From Prolixibacteraceae bacterium (GTDB taxonomy: Bacteria; Bacteroidota; Bacteroidia; Bacteroidales; Prolixibacteraceae): a stretch of 40,642 nt of DNA. Below, piece by piece: positions 1 through 10,078 of the stretch. Position 1 is the first letter of the stretch. Each line of letters opens with the position of its first letter. The notes under the pieces were generated by a model. It was given only the letters and a program-made list of their open reading frames with translations. It searched no databases and was not told the origin of the DNA. Both the position numbers and the translations under genes were made by a program. Where the stretch lies: positions 1 to 40,642 of the forward strand of contig JAFGAF010000104.1 in NCBI GenBank assembly GCA_016933815.1, in the 5' to 3' direction.

Positions 1-440
1 ACAAAATCGTCGAAAACGGTTTTGATTTTTTCTTCACCTTCGAGTTTTGAGCTACCGTAAACCGATAATGGATTTGTTTGATCCTCCTCGGTGTAAGCTT
101 CACCTTTTTCGCCATCAAAAACATAGTCTGTCGATATGTGAATCAGAAAAGCATTTTGCATTGCACAGGCAGCTGCCAATACTTGAGGTGCCAAAGCATT
201 TATTTTTCTGGCATTTTTAACATCTATTTCAGCTCCATCGACATCGGTAAAAGCTGCACAGTTTACTAATATTGCAGGTTTACTTGCTTCCATAAATACC
301 GAAACGGCATCGGGGTTGGTTATATCCAACATGTCAACATCGGTGAAAATAAATTCTAGACCAGGAAAATTACGGCAAAGCCTCCTCAACTCATTTCCTA
401 ACTGTCCGTTTGCTCCGGTTACTAATATTTTACTGTTCAT
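1..440 (-). CDS. rfbD: dTDP-4-dehydrorhamnose reductase, partial (C-terminus runs off the left edge)
   Basis: Reverse frame from the CAT at 438-440 reads [21 protein letters not shown]..., a Rossmann SDR N-terminus typical of RfbD. It overlaps the rfbC stop (ATGA) and lies in an rfb operon. Confidence 0.85.
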   Translation of the reverse strand, partial: MNSKILVTGANGQLGNELRRLCRNFPGLEFIFTDVDMLDITNPDAVSVFMEASKPAILVNCAAFTDVDGAEIDVKNARKINALAPQVLAAACAMQNAFLIHISTDYVFDGEKGEAYTEEDQTNPLSVYGSSKLEGEEKIKTVFDDF

Positions 441-997
441 TTCTTAAGTATAAAATTATGTTCGCTATCTCTAAATTTTGGTAGTATTTTATCTTTATCC
501 GACAAATGAATATCTTTTTCTTCTAATTTCCAATCGATATTCAATTCTCGATCGTTAAAAATAATTCCTTTTTCCGATTCTTTGTTATAAAATTGGTCAC
601 ATTTGTAAGAAAAAATTGCCTCGGGGCTTAAAACTGCGAATCCGTGAGCAAAACCTTGGGGTATTAACAGTTGCCATTTATTTTCTTCGTTCAATTCAAC
701 ACCAAACCATTTCCCAAAGGTTTCGGAACCTTTTCGAAGGTCAACAGCTACATCGAAAACCCTTCCTTTTATTGCTCTAACCAGCTTTGCTTGTGCATAA
801 GGCGCCAATTGGTAATGTAGCCCTCGCAAAACTCCAAAGCTCGATTTTGATTCGTTATCTTGCACAAAATTGTAATTTAATCCCAATTTGTCAAAAAAAT
901 TTTGATTAAACGACTCAAAAAAGTAGCCACGATCGTCGATAAACTGACGGGGTTCAATAATCAGCAGGTCTTTTATCGTTGTTTCAATTATTCTCAT
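437..997 (-). CDS. rfbC: dTDP-4-dehydrorhamnose 3,5-epimerase
   Basis: [32 protein letters not shown]...[19 protein letters not shown]...[12 protein letters not shown] is a classic RmlC. The track ORF start (1117) is over-extended into rfbA; the likely start is Met41 at 997. Confidence 0.93.
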   Translation of the reverse strand: MRIIETTIKDLLIIEPRQFIDDRGYFFESFNQNFFDKLGLNYNFVQDNESKSSFGVLRGLHYQLAPYAQAKLVRAIKGRVFDVAVDLRKGSETFGKWFGVELNEENKWQLLIPQGFAHGFAVLSPEAIFSYKCDQFYNKESEKGIIFNDRELNIDWKLEEKDIHLSDKDKILPKFRDSEHNFILKK

Positions 998-1863
998 TGT
1001 TCTTTTAAAAGGTTGATTAAATATTGTCCGTACTGGTTTTTGCTTAAAGGTTCGGCCAATTTTGCCAGTTGATTTTTGTCGATCCAATTTTTTCGAAAGG
1101 CAATTTCTTCGAGGCAAGCCACTTTAAGTCCTTGGCGTTGTTCTATTGTAGCAATAAAGTTCGAAGCTTGAATAAGGCTTTCGTGTGTGCCGGTATCGAG
1201 CCAGGCCATTCCGCGCCCCATTAGTTCAACGTCGAGCCTGTTTTCGTTAAGGTAGCACTTGTTCAGGTCGGTTATTTCGAGTTCGCCGCGTGCCGATGGT
1301 TTTAGTTTTTTTGCTTTCTCAACCACATCGTTTGGGTAAAAATAAAGACCTGTTACAGCATAATTCGATTTTGGTTTTTCGGGTTTTTCTTCAAGGCTTA
1401 AAACAGCGCCATTTTCATCAAACTCAACAACACCATAACGTTGCGGGTCGTTAACAAAATAACCGAATACAACTGCATTTTCTGATATTTGTGAGGCTTG
1501 TTTTAACTGTCCCGAAAAACCGTAACCATAAAATATATTGTCGCCCAATACAAGGCAAACATTGTCGTTTCCAATAAATTCTTCACCAATAATGAATGCT
1601 TGAGCAAGCCCGTCGGGGCTGGGTTGTTCGGCGTATTCAACATTTACTCCAATTTGGCTTCCATCGCCAAAAAGATCTTTGTAAAGGCCAATGTCCTTTG
1701 GTGTCGATATAATTAATATATCGCGAATACCGGCAAGCATTAAAACCGAAAACGGGTAATAAATCATTGGCTTGTCGTATATGGGGATAATTTGTTTTGA
1801 AATGCTTTTTGTTATAGGAAACAAGCGGGTACCGGCTCCTCCGGCTAATATGATGCCTTTCAT
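994..1863 (-). CDS. rfbA: glucose-1-phosphate thymidylyltransferase
   Basis: [37 protein letters not shown] nucleotidyltransferase signature; full-length 289 aa. Confidence 0.96.
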   Translation of the reverse strand: MKGIILAGGAGTRLFPITKSISKQIIPIYDKPMIYYPFSVLMLAGIRDILIISTPKDIGLYKDLFGDGSQIGVNVEYAEQPSPDGLAQAFIIGEEFIGNDNVCLVLGDNIFYGYGFSGQLKQASQISENAVVFGYFVNDPQRYGVVEFDENGAVLSLEEKPEKPKSNYAVTGLYFYPNDVVEKAKKLKPSARGELEITDLNKCYLNENRLDVELMGRGMAWLDTGTHESLIQASNFIATIEQRQGLKVACLEEIAFRKNWIDKNQLAKLAEPLSKNQYGQYLINLLKEQ

Positions 1864-2819
1864 GCGATTAGATTGTTAATTTTAAATTGTTCAATGTAGT
1901 AATTTATGGTATTTTTTAAACCATGTTCGAGTTGAATATTGGGTTCCCAACCGTTAAGTTGCTGTTTCGCAAGATCGATGTTGGGTAGTCGGTGCATAGG
2001 ATCGTCTGACGGTAGTGGTTTGTAGATGATTTTTGATTGCGAACCGGTAATTTCAATTACCTTTTTTGCCAGTTCAATTACAGTAAAACTTTTGGTATTA
2101 CCAAGGTTTATTGGTCCGGTAACATCTTCGTCGGAGTTCATTAATCGTGTTATGCCTTCAATTAAATCTGTAATGTATTGAAAACAACGAGTTTGGGTGC
2201 CGTCTCCGTAAACGGTAAGGTCTTTCCCTTTTAAGGCTTGAATAATAAAGTTTGAAACAACGCGTCCGTCTTCGGGATGCATCCGAGGGCCGTATGTATT
2301 AAAAATTCGTGCAATTTTAATGCGAACGCCATTTTCGGTGTGGTAATTCATGAAAAGCGATTCGGCGCATCGTTTTCCCTCGTCGTAACTTGATCGTTTT
2401 CCAATAGGGTTTACGTTTCCCCAATACGATTCGGGTTGGGGCTGAATGTTTGGGTTACCATAAACTTCGCTTGTTGATGCTTGTAAGATTTTAGCATTTG
2501 TACGTTTGGCTAGCCCCAGCAAATTTATTGCTCCCAAAACCGAAGTTTTGATTGTTTTTATAGGGTTGATCTGATAATGAACGGGCGAGGCCGGGCATGC
2601 CAAATTGTATATTTCGTCAACTTCGGCGTAAAAGGGTTGAATAATATCGTGCCTTACCAACTCAAATTTTGTGTTGCCCATTAAGTGCTCAATGTTGTGT
2701 TTCGACCCGGTTATGAAATTATCCAAGCATATTACATCGTGACCATCGTTTATTAGTTTATCACACAAATGCGATCCGATAAAACCTGCTCCTCCGGCTA
2801 TTAATATGCTTTTCCCCAT
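1860..2819 (-). CDS. UDP-glucuronate decarboxylase (UDP-xylose synthase-like SDR)
   Basis: [35 protein letters not shown]...[13 protein letters not shown]...[12 protein letters not shown]...[10 protein letters not shown] matches the UXS family. Start moved to Met31 of the track ORF. Confidence 0.88.
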   Translation of the reverse strand: MGKSILIAGGAGFIGSHLCDKLINDGHDVICLDNFITGSKHNIEHLMGNTKFELVRHDIIQPFYAEVDEIYNLACPASPVHYQINPIKTIKTSVLGAINLLGLAKRTNAKILQASTSEVYGNPNIQPQPESYWGNVNPIGKRSSYDEGKRCAESLFMNYHTENGVRIKIARIFNTYGPRMHPEDGRVVSNFIIQALKGKDLTVYGDGTQTRCFQYITDLIEGITRLMNSDEDVTGPINLGNTKSFTVIELAKKVIEITGSQSKIIYKPLPSDDPMHRLPNIDLAKQQLNGWEPNIQLEHGLKNTINYYIEQFKINNLIA

Positions 2820-3028
2820 ATTTTTTTTACTTAAACAAGTAAATTGAATGCTCTCTGCTTGCTTGTTACATTTCAGATTGTAAAAATATAAATAATGCCC
2901 GATATTCAATAAACTGTAAATAACTTAATCGTTTGTCGATATTTACTATCCAATATCAATTTATGTTTTCAAACCAATGAATACAATAATAAAATGTTGA
3001 TTTTTAGCTAAAAAAAGGCATAACAACT

Positions 3029-3059
3029 TTTGAATATTTCACGGAAAGTTATACTTTTG
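3029..3059 (+). promoter_or_regulatory. Bacteroidota-type sigma-ABfr promoter for rpsA
   Basis: TTTG at 3029-3032, 19-nt spacer, TACTTTTG at 3052-3059; matches TTTG-N19-TAnnTTTG upstream of rpsA. Confidence 0.7.
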
Positions 3060-3117
3060 CCGCGCAATTTAGCAAACGATATAATGTCTAACACATTAAA
3101 TTTTAAAAAAGAATTAA

Positions 3118-5082
3118 ATGACAAAAAAAATTGAAGAGCAAGTTGAGCAAACCGACGTTGTAGCAAACGAGATTGTTCAAGCCGAAAACAAAGAGGCTAC
3201 TGCCCCTGTAAACGATGATGAAGACGCATTAAGCGACGACGAAGTTGTTGAAGAAGTTGTTGCAAAACCAAAAAAACAATTAAAAAAGAAAAGCGAAGAC
3301 CCAAAAGCCGAAGCTGATGAAGATTTTGACTGGGATAATTTCGCTTCAGAAAAAGGTGTAAGCAGCAAAAAGCGCGAAGAACTTGAAGCATTGTACGATG
3401 TTACACTTTCTACAATTCAGGAGAAAGAATGTGTTGACGGAATTGTAATTTCGATGAACAAGCGCGAAGTTGTTGTAAACATTGGCTATAAGTCGGATGC
3501 AATTGTTAGCATGAACGAATTCCGCTACAATCCTGAATTGAAAATAGGCGACACCGTGGAAGTTTATGTTGAAAGTTTGGAAGACAAAAAAGGCCAGCTT
3601 ACTCTTTCTCACAAAAAAGCCCGTTCGTTACGTTCATGGGATCGTGTTAACGAGGCACTCGAAAAAGATGAAGTTATCAAAGGCTTCATTAAATGCCGTA
3701 CCAAAGGCGGTATGATTGTCGATGTTTTTGGCATCGAAGCATTCCTTCCGGGTTCACAAATCGATGTGAAACCTATTCGCGACTACGATATTTACGTAGG
3801 CAAATACATGGAATTCAAAGTTGTTAAAATTAACCACGAATTCCGCAACGTTGTTGTTTCGCACAAAGCGCTCATCGAAGCCGAACTCGAACAACAGAAA
3901 AAAGAAATTATTTCGAAACTCGAAAAAGGACAGGTGCTTGAAGGTACCGTTAAAAATATTACCTCGTACGGTGTATTCATCGACTTGGGTGGTGTTGACG
4001 GCTTGATTCACATTACTGACCTAAGCTGGGGACGTGTTACCCATCCGAACGAAATTGTTGAACTCGATCAGAAAATCAACGTGGTTATCCTCGATTTCGA
4101 CGACGAGAAAAAACGTATTGCTTTAGGTTTGAAACAACTTACTCCACATCCATGGGATAACTTGAGTGCCGAATTGAAAGTTGGCGATTCAGTTAAAGGA
4201 AAAGTAGTTGTATTGGCCGACTATGGCGCATTTGTTGAAATAGCTCCTGGTGTTGAAGGTTTGATCCACGTTTCGGAAATGAGTTGGAGCCAGCACTTAC
4301 GCAGTGCTCAGGATTTCCTTGCTGTTGGCGACGAAGTTGAAGCTCAAATACTTACACTCGACCGCGAAGAGCGCAAAATGTCACTTGGTATTAAACAATT
4401 ACACCAAGATCCATGGGATAAAATTGAAGATATTTATGCTCTCGGATCGAAACATACTGCTAAAGTACGCAACTTCACCAACTTTGGTGTATTTGTTGAA
4501 ATTGCCGAAGGTGTTGACGGTTTGATTCACATCAGCGATCTTAGCTGGACCAAAAAAGTAAAACACCCATCGGAGTTTACTGCAATTGGTAGCGAAATTG
4601 AAGTGGTAGTTCTCGATATCGACAAGGAAAATCGCAGGTTGAGCCTCGGACACAAACAATTGGAAGAAAACCCATGGGATGTTTTCGAAACAATTTTTGT
4701 ACTCGACTCTGTTCACGAAGGTACCATCATCGAATTGTTCGATAAAGGAGCAGTAGTTGCCTTACCATACGGTGTTGAAGGTTTTGCTACTCCACGTCAT
4801 CTTACTAAAGAAGACGGATCGAGTGTAAAAGTTGAAGACAAACTTCCGTTCAAAGTTATCGAATTCTCAAAATCGGCTAAACGCATTATCTTATCGCACT
4901 CACGTGTATGGGAAGATGTAAAACGTGCCGACGAGAAAGACACCAAAAAGTCGCAAGCACAACAAACTGCAAAAGCAATGAAAAATGTTAGCGACAACAT
5001 TGAGGTAACTACTTTAGGCGACATTTCTGAATTGGCTGCTTTGAAATCTCAGATGGAAAAAGAAGAAAAAGCAAAAAAATAG
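3118..5082 (+). CDS. rpsA: 30S ribosomal protein S1
   Basis: 654 aa with repeated S1 domains (GVFIDLGGVDGLIHITDLSWG, GAFVEIAPGVEGLIHVSEMSW, GVFVEIAEGVDGLIHISDLSW) and an acidic N-terminal extension. Confidence 0.96.
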   Translation: MTKKIEEQVEQTDVVANEIVQAENKEATAPVNDDEDALSDDEVVEEVVAKPKKQLKKKSEDPKAEADEDFDWDNFASEKGVSSKKREELEALYDVTLSTIQEKECVDGIVISMNKREVVVNIGYKSDAIVSMNEFRYNPELKIGDTVEVYVESLEDKKGQLTLSHKKARSLRSWDRVNEALEKDEVIKGFIKCRTKGGMIVDVFGIEAFLPGSQIDVKPIRDYDIYVGKYMEFKVVKINHEFRNVVVSHKALIEAELEQQKKEIISKLEKGQVLEGTVKNITSYGVFIDLGGVDGLIHITDLSWGRVTHPNEIVELDQKINVVILDFDDEKKRIALGLKQLTPHPWDNLSAELKVGDSVKGKVVVLADYGAFVEIAPGVEGLIHVSEMSWSQHLRSAQDFLAVGDEVEAQILTLDREERKMSLGIKQLHQDPWDKIEDIYALGSKHTAKVRNFTNFGVFVEIAEGVDGLIHISDLSWTKKVKHPSEFTAIGSEIEVVVLDIDKENRRLSLGHKQLEENPWDVFETIFVLDSVHEGTIIELFDKGAVVALPYGVEGFATPRHLTKEDGSSVKVEDKLPFKVIEFSKSAKRIILSHSRVWEDVKRADEKDTKKSQAQQTAKAMKNVSDNIEVTTLGDISELAALKSQMEKEEKAKK

Positions 5083-5130
5083 AAATTTTGTCTGGAATTT
5101 TAATGTCGAAATTTGTACCTTGTTCGCATT

Positions 5131-5484
5131 ATGGATTACACAATAGAAAAGAAAGAGAAGTACGTTGTTGTAACAACCACTTCGGTAAAACTCAATACTG
5201 TTAATGCACCCGATTTGAAATCGGAGTTTGTGTTGCTAACAAACGATGGGGTTAAAAATATTATTCTCAACATGAATAGTTGCGAATATTGCGACTCGTC
5301 GGGGTTAAGTGCTATTCTTGTGGCCAATCGTTTATGCGAGCAACTCGAAGGCAATTTCGTATTAACCGGTTTACAGCCCGAAGTTGATAGTCTGATTAAA
5401 ATCTCGCTTCTCGATACAATATTAAATATTAAGGGAAGCATTGATGAAGCCGAGGCTCATATGGAAAGTGTTGTTAATGGGTAA
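5131..5484 (+). CDS. STAS-domain anti-sigma factor antagonist-like protein
   Basis: MDYTIEKKEKYVVVTTTSVKLNTVNAPDLKSEF...NIILNMNSCEYCDSSGLSAILVANRLCE; DSSGLSA is the STAS phosphorylation-site motif. Start taken at the internal Met. Confidence 0.85.
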   Translation: MDYTIEKKEKYVVVTTTSVKLNTVNAPDLKSEFVLLTNDGVKNIILNMNSCEYCDSSGLSAILVANRLCEQLEGNFVLTGLQPEVDSLIKISLLDTILNIKGSIDEAEAHMESVVNG

Positions 5485-5510
5485 GCATTTAATGAAAACC
5501 ATTTTCGTTA

Positions 5511-6443
5511 ATGATACCTTTTGAAATAACCATATTGGGAACAGGCTCAGCATTACCAACTTCGCAACGATACCATACCGCTCATGTACTTAATGTACGT
5601 GAGCGGTTTTTTTTAATCGACTGTGGCGAAGGTACTCAAAACCAAATGCGAAAGTATGGTGTAAAGTTTTCGCGTATCGAACACATTTTTATTTCGCATT
5701 TGCATGGCGACCACTACTTTGGATTAATAGGGCTAATTACATCGTATTTATTGCTTGGCCGGAAAACCGATTTGCACATTTATTCGCATTCGATGTTGCC
5801 CGATTTACTCAAGCCTCAAATCGATATGATGGGCGATGAGCTCAGTTATAAAATTATTTGGCACCCATTGAACTTTAAACGCAGCGAAATAATTCTCGAT
5901 AACAAAGTTGTAAAAGTAATGTCGATTCCCGTTCAACATCGGTTCCCTTGTTGTGCATTTCTTTTTACCGAAGCACCAAGCGATTTGAATGTTAGAAAAG
6001 AACAACTCGAAAAATATCAGGTCCCTTTAACCCAAATATACAATATAAAAAAAGGAGCTGATTATATTGATCAAAACCAGCAAGTAATACCTAACAGTGA
6101 ACTTACTTTGCCGGCAATGAAGCAACGAAGCTATGCATTTTGTACCGATACTGCATTTATGCCCGAACTGAGCGAATTATTTGAAAATGTTGATTTATTG
6201 TATCACGAAGCAACATTCGATAAAACGAACCAGAAACGAGCCGCCGAAACTTATCATTCAACAGCTCATCAGGCAGCTCAAATGGCCAAAATGTCGAATG
6301 CAGGGCATTTGCTTATTGGGCACTTTTCATCGAGATACAAAAACATCGATAAATTGTTGAACGAAGCTCGTGAAGTGTTCGAAAACTGCACCGCTGCAAA
6401 CGAAGGAATGGTAATTCAGATACCTCAAAAAAGATTGGTTTAG
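5511..6443 (+). CDS. rnz: ribonuclease Z
   Basis: LGTGSALPTSQRYHTAHVLNVRERFFLIDCGEGTQNQMRKYG...FISHLHGDHYFGL; metallo-beta-lactamase fold with RNase Z-specific motifs. Confidence 0.95.
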   Translation: MIPFEITILGTGSALPTSQRYHTAHVLNVRERFFLIDCGEGTQNQMRKYGVKFSRIEHIFISHLHGDHYFGLIGLITSYLLLGRKTDLHIYSHSMLPDLLKPQIDMMGDELSYKIIWHPLNFKRSEIILDNKVVKVMSIPVQHRFPCCAFLFTEAPSDLNVRKEQLEKYQVPLTQIYNIKKGADYIDQNQQVIPNSELTLPAMKQRSYAFCTDTAFMPELSELFENVDLLYHEATFDKTNQKRAAETYHSTAHQAAQMAKMSNAGHLLIGHFSSRYKNIDKLLNEAREVFENCTAANEGMVIQIPQKRLV

Positions 6444-6468
6444 TTTTTAATTTTATTGTCAGTCTTTG

Positions 6469-7914
6469 TTAATCCCATTCGTTATTTTCTGTGTTTTCTT
6501 CAAAGAATTTTTTATCGAAATTAACCAAAAAGAGTTTTGTTTTTGGGCGGGTAAATGCAGTGTAAAACCAGCGCATGTATTCAATATTTAGCATGTCCTC
6601 GGTTAAATACCCGTGATCGACAAAAACGGCTTCCCATTGTCCACCTTGTGCTTTATGGCAAGTAACAGCATAAGCAAATTTAACTTGCAGTGCATTGAAA
6701 TAGGGATCTTTTTTTATTTCTTCCCATCGTTTTTTCTTACTTGTAATGTGTTGATAATCTTCTTGTATGGCATTGTAAAGTTTTTGATTATCGTTATTGC
6801 CAAAAGCAGGTGCTTCAATTGTAAGGGTGTCGATAAAAATTTTACATTCGAGCTCAATATTGTCGTAATCGATAAATTGAAGTGTTACATTAGCAAATCT
6901 GTAGCCGTACAATTCTTCTGTTTTATAAATTTTTGCAACACGTGCAATATCTCCGTTGGCAATAAAATCAATTTTCCCTTCTCCATCGGTCCAGTGGTAA
7001 TTGTTTTTAACAATCATAAGTAAATCGCCTTGCGACAACTCCGATTCGCGCCAAAGAATGGTTCTCCGAATGCCTTCGTTAAAGCGGTTTGCCCTTTTAT
7101 TGCTTCGGGTAACCACTATGGTTTCCGATTCGCCGTATTTATCGTAGCAGGTACTTATTGTTTCTATCAGGTCTTCGCCGCCAATGCGTTGTATGTCGGT
7201 ATGCCCTTCGAGTTCAATTTGAAAGAATTGCATGGTATTTCCCCCTGAAATGATTTGCCGTATAGCAGTAGCGTTACTTAATATGCCCGACGATTGCGAC
7301 TGCCTGACAACATCGTTCAAATTTGCTACCAAAACATCCATGTTGTACTCTTCAATTACTTTGGGATCGAGTGCCGGGCTAATGTTAAGCCCAACAGGAG
7401 GAAGCTGTGCCGTGTCGCCCACAAGCATTAAACGGCAGTTTTTCCCGTTGTAAACATATTCTATTAAATCGTCGAGCAATCTTCCGCTACCAAAAATCGA
7501 TTGGTCGGGGGCAGCATTTGCAATCATCGAAGCTTCGTCGACAATAAAAACGGTATTCGATGCTTTATTATAATTTAATTGAAAGTGCCCCAATCCATCG
7601 GATGAAGACATTTGCCTGTAAATTTTTTTGTGAATAGTGTAAGCTGCCTGGTTTGCATATTGCGAAAGAACTTTAGCTGCTCTTCCGGTTGGCGCTAAAA
7701 GTTCGGTGTTTACTTTAAATTGTTTCAATACGTTTACCAATGTGCTCACAAGTAGCGTTTTACCAGTTCCTGCATAGCCCTTGAGCATAAAGATTGCATA
7801 TTGGTTTTCGTTAAATAAAAATGATGAAATTTGCTCAATAGCCTTACTCTGCCCCGGAGTTGGGGTGTGGTTTAAAGATTGGCCTATTATTTGTGTTAAT
7901 TTCTTTTCAAACAT
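6469..7914 (-). CDS. RecD-like/AAA ATP-dependent DNA helicase
   Basis: Walker A GYAGTGKT, Walker B VFIVDEAS, UvrD_C_2-like C-terminus (AYAVTCHKAQGGQWEAVFVDHG...MRWFYTAFTRPKTKLFLVNF). Confidence 0.88.
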   Translation of the reverse strand: MFEKKLTQIIGQSLNHTPTPGQSKAIEQISSFLFNENQYAIFMLKGYAGTGKTLLVSTLVNVLKQFKVNTELLAPTGRAAKVLSQYANQAAYTIHKKIYRQMSSSDGLGHFQLNYNKASNTVFIVDEASMIANAAPDQSIFGSGRLLDDLIEYVYNGKNCRLMLVGDTAQLPPVGLNISPALDPKVIEEYNMDVLVANLNDVVRQSQSSGILSNATAIRQIISGGNTMQFFQIELEGHTDIQRIGGEDLIETISTCYDKYGESETIVVTRSNKRANRFNEGIRRTILWRESELSQGDLLMIVKNNYHWTDGEGKIDFIANGDIARVAKIYKTEELYGYRFANVTLQFIDYDNIELECKIFIDTLTIEAPAFGNNDNQKLYNAIQEDYQHITSKKKRWEEIKKDPYFNALQVKFAYAVTCHKAQGGQWEAVFVDHGYLTEDMLNIEYMRWFYTAFTRPKTKLFLVNFDKKFFEENTENNEWD

Positions 7915-7962
7915 ATTCCACTAAATTAATTTTTATGGGGAAACATAATCTGATTTTTTTTA

Positions 7963-7970
7963 TAAATTTG
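7963..7970 (+). promoter_or_regulatory. putative -7 element (TAAATTTG) upstream of the 8006 CDS
   Basis: TAAATTTG matches TAnnTTTG, but no good -33 TTTG was found at the expected spacing. Confidence 0.4.
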
Positions 7971-8005
7971 CAGACAAAGATCGCAAAACTTAAAAATTTA
8001 AATAA

Positions 8006-8647
8006 ATGAAACGAATTTTAATTCAAATTGTATTAATAGCAATTGTCGTATTCTTGGCCTATATGTTATGGGATACCATTAAAACTCCTATCGATTTTGA
8101 AAAGGAACGTAAAGCAAGATACGAAGAAGTGGTTGAAAACCTTATCGATATCAGAAAAGCACAGTTGGCTTTTAAAGATGTAAATGGCCAGTTTTGTGGC
8201 GATTGGGATTCGTTGGTAACTTTTGTTAAAACCGATTCAATTCCAAAAATTAGAAAAATTGGTATGTTAACCGATAGTATGATCGAAGCCGGATTGGATG
8301 AAAAAGCCGCAATGAAAAAAGGGCTTATAATTCGTGATACGATTAAGGTTAGTGTTCTGGAAGAAGTTTTTGGTACCGACTACAATGTTGATCAACTTCC
8401 AATTATTCCTGAGTCGGGTGGCGAAAAATTTTGGTTGCGTCAAACTATTATTACCACAGGTTCGGGAGTTAAGGTACCTGTTTTCGAAGCACGTGCTCAT
8501 AATAATTTAATTTTAGCCGAACTCGAAGACGATTACAAACAACAAATAATAAACTTGAACGAACAACGCAGAAAAAATAATCGTTATCCGGGGCTAAAAG
8601 TAGGTTCAGTTGAAGAACCAAACAACAACGTAGGTAACTGGGAATAA
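8006..8647 (+). CDS. conserved hypothetical membrane-anchored protein with pseudopilin-like architecture
   Basis: 213 aa. N-terminal TM helix (ILIQIVLIAIVVFLAYML) followed by a charged helix RYEEVVENLIDIRKAQLAFKDVNGQFCGDWDSLVTFV. Confidence 0.8.
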   Translation: MKRILIQIVLIAIVVFLAYMLWDTIKTPIDFEKERKARYEEVVENLIDIRKAQLAFKDVNGQFCGDWDSLVTFVKTDSIPKIRKIGMLTDSMIEAGLDEKAAMKKGLIIRDTIKVSVLEEVFGTDYNVDQLPIIPESGGEKFWLRQTIITTGSGVKVPVFEARAHNNLILAELEDDYKQQIINLNEQRRKNNRYPGLKVGSVEEPNNNVGNWE

Positions 8648-8655
8648 TATTTCTA

Positions 8656-9495
8656 ATGGAATTATTATCGAGGTATATCGACGAAACTTTCGATTTAAAT
8701 AATTGTAACAATTATAATTTATCCATCCAGTTTGCGCTGGATGGATTTTCTTTTGCTATTTTCGATCCTGTTGTTAAAAAAATAATTGTTGCTTCGGAAT
8801 ATTCTTTTGTGGCAACTGCTCCAATTGTATTGAAAAATTCGATTCAATCAATAATTAATAACGAATCGTTTTTATTGAGCAGTTTTAAAAAGGTAAAAGC
8901 TTATTTCTCAAATAACAAAATTACCCTAGCTCCAAAAGCATTGGCCGATGTATCGATGAAAAATATTTTGCATGATTTTTCGCACCAAACCGAACGCGAC
9001 GATGCTTTATTTATTAAACCAATTGATAACGAGTTAATTGTAGTTTTCTCGTTGCCAAAAATTGTAAAAGAGATACTCGATAAGTTTTATCCAAATATTG
9101 AGTATTATTCGTCGCTTTGTCCGGTATATAATTATTCAAAAAATTTAAGTGTTTCAGGCAGGGTATTGTGTATTTCGGTTTCTGGGCACAATATTATGCT
9201 CTTTGTAAAACAAGGAAGCAAAATTGAAGCTTATAATTCTTTTTTTATTCAGAATGAAACAGACGCCTTGTATTATATTCTTAATTTAATAGGGAACTTT
9301 AACGATAACCTGAAAACAGAAGTTTTGCTTTTAGGTAAAGTTAACAGGGCCGACAGCTTAATTTATATGCTTAAAAACTATTTTGAAAAAATAAGGTTTG
9401 CCGAATATGCTTCCGATTATAATATCAGTTACTTGTTGATGAATGAGAGTCAACATCGTTATGTTGAACTATTTGAATTGTTGTTATGCGAATAG
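8656..9495 (+). CDS. DUF3822 family protein
   Basis: 279 aa; position directly upstream of and overlapping rsmD, plus sequence character (LSIQFALDGFSFAIFD...), match the DUF3822 family of Bacteroidota. Confidence 0.75.
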   Translation: MELLSRYIDETFDLNNCNNYNLSIQFALDGFSFAIFDPVVKKIIVASEYSFVATAPIVLKNSIQSIINNESFLLSSFKKVKAYFSNNKITLAPKALADVSMKNILHDFSHQTERDDALFIKPIDNELIVVFSLPKIVKEILDKFYPNIEYYSSLCPVYNYSKNLSVSGRVLCISVSGHNIMLFVKQGSKIEAYNSFFIQNETDALYYILNLIGNFNDNLKTEVLLLGKVNRADSLIYMLKNYFEKIRFAEYASDYNISYLLMNESQHRYVELFELLLCE

Positions 9496-10025
9496 TAGGC
9501 GGTAAGTACAAAGGGCGTATATTTAATCCGGGCAAAAGTTTTGAGGCAAGGCCTACAACCGATATTGCCAAAGAAAGCTTGTTTAATATTCTTACTAATC
9601 GTATCGATTTTGAGGATATTAAAGTGTTGGATCTGTTTTCGGGAACAGGCAGTATCGCCTACGAATTTTTATCGCGTGGAACAAGAGACATCACTTTAAT
9701 TGAACTTCAATTTAAGCACGTCCAATTTATCAAATCGGTTATTAATGCTTTGGGCGAAAAGGCAAAGGTTTACCGGTCGGATGTTTTTAGGTTTATCAAA
9801 CAAGAAAAAAATTCATACGATTTAATATTTGCCGACCCACCTTACGATCATCCGCAATTGGGTGAGTTACCTGCCTTAATATTGAAGGGATCTCTTTTAA
9901 ATAAAAATGGATTGTTAATTGTGGAACATCCTGCCAATTATCAATTTAGTAAAGTTGAAGGATTTGTTGAGTTGCGCAAGTACGGTAAAGTTCATTTCAG
10001 TTTCTTCGAAAAACAACAAGAGTAA
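9486..10025 (+). CDS. rsmD: 16S rRNA (guanine(966)-N(2))-methyltransferase RsmD
   Basis: MRIVGGKYKGRIFNPGKSFEARPTTDIAKESLFNIL...VLDLFSGTGSIAYEFLSRG...FADPPYDHP; RsmD hallmark motifs. Confidence 0.95.
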   Translation: MRIVGGKYKGRIFNPGKSFEARPTTDIAKESLFNILTNRIDFEDIKVLDLFSGTGSIAYEFLSRGTRDITLIELQFKHVQFIKSVINALGEKAKVYRSDVFRFIKQEKNSYDLIFADPPYDHPQLGELPALILKGSLLNKNGLLIVEHPANYQFSKVEGFVELRKYGKVHFSFFEKQQE

Positions 10026-10042
10026 CTAAAAATAGTTACTCT
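10019..10042. terminator. perfect hairpin between convergent rsmD and xerD
   Basis: AGAGTAACTA-AAAA-TAGTTACTCT: 10-bp perfect stem containing the rsmD stop codon (10023-10025); no strong U-run. Confidence 0.6.
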
Positions 10043-10078
10043 CGTTATTTGTATCAATAAATTATCTGTTTTTACTGT

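Noticed and set aside
78-269. 63-aa + strand ORF at the left edge
   Set aside because: It is antisense to the rfbD coding frame and has no domain-like features.
998-1117. N-terminal extension [19 protein letters not shown]... of rfbC in the track
   Set aside because: It is the out-of-frame read of the rfbA 3' end; RmlC homology begins at [12 protein letters not shown], with an ATGA overlap to rfbA.
3177-5024. Several antisense and alternate-frame ORFs inside rpsA
   Set aside because: They lie inside a confidently assigned gene, have biased composition typical of shadow ORFs (Phe/Asn- or Ser-rich), and match no recognisable domain.
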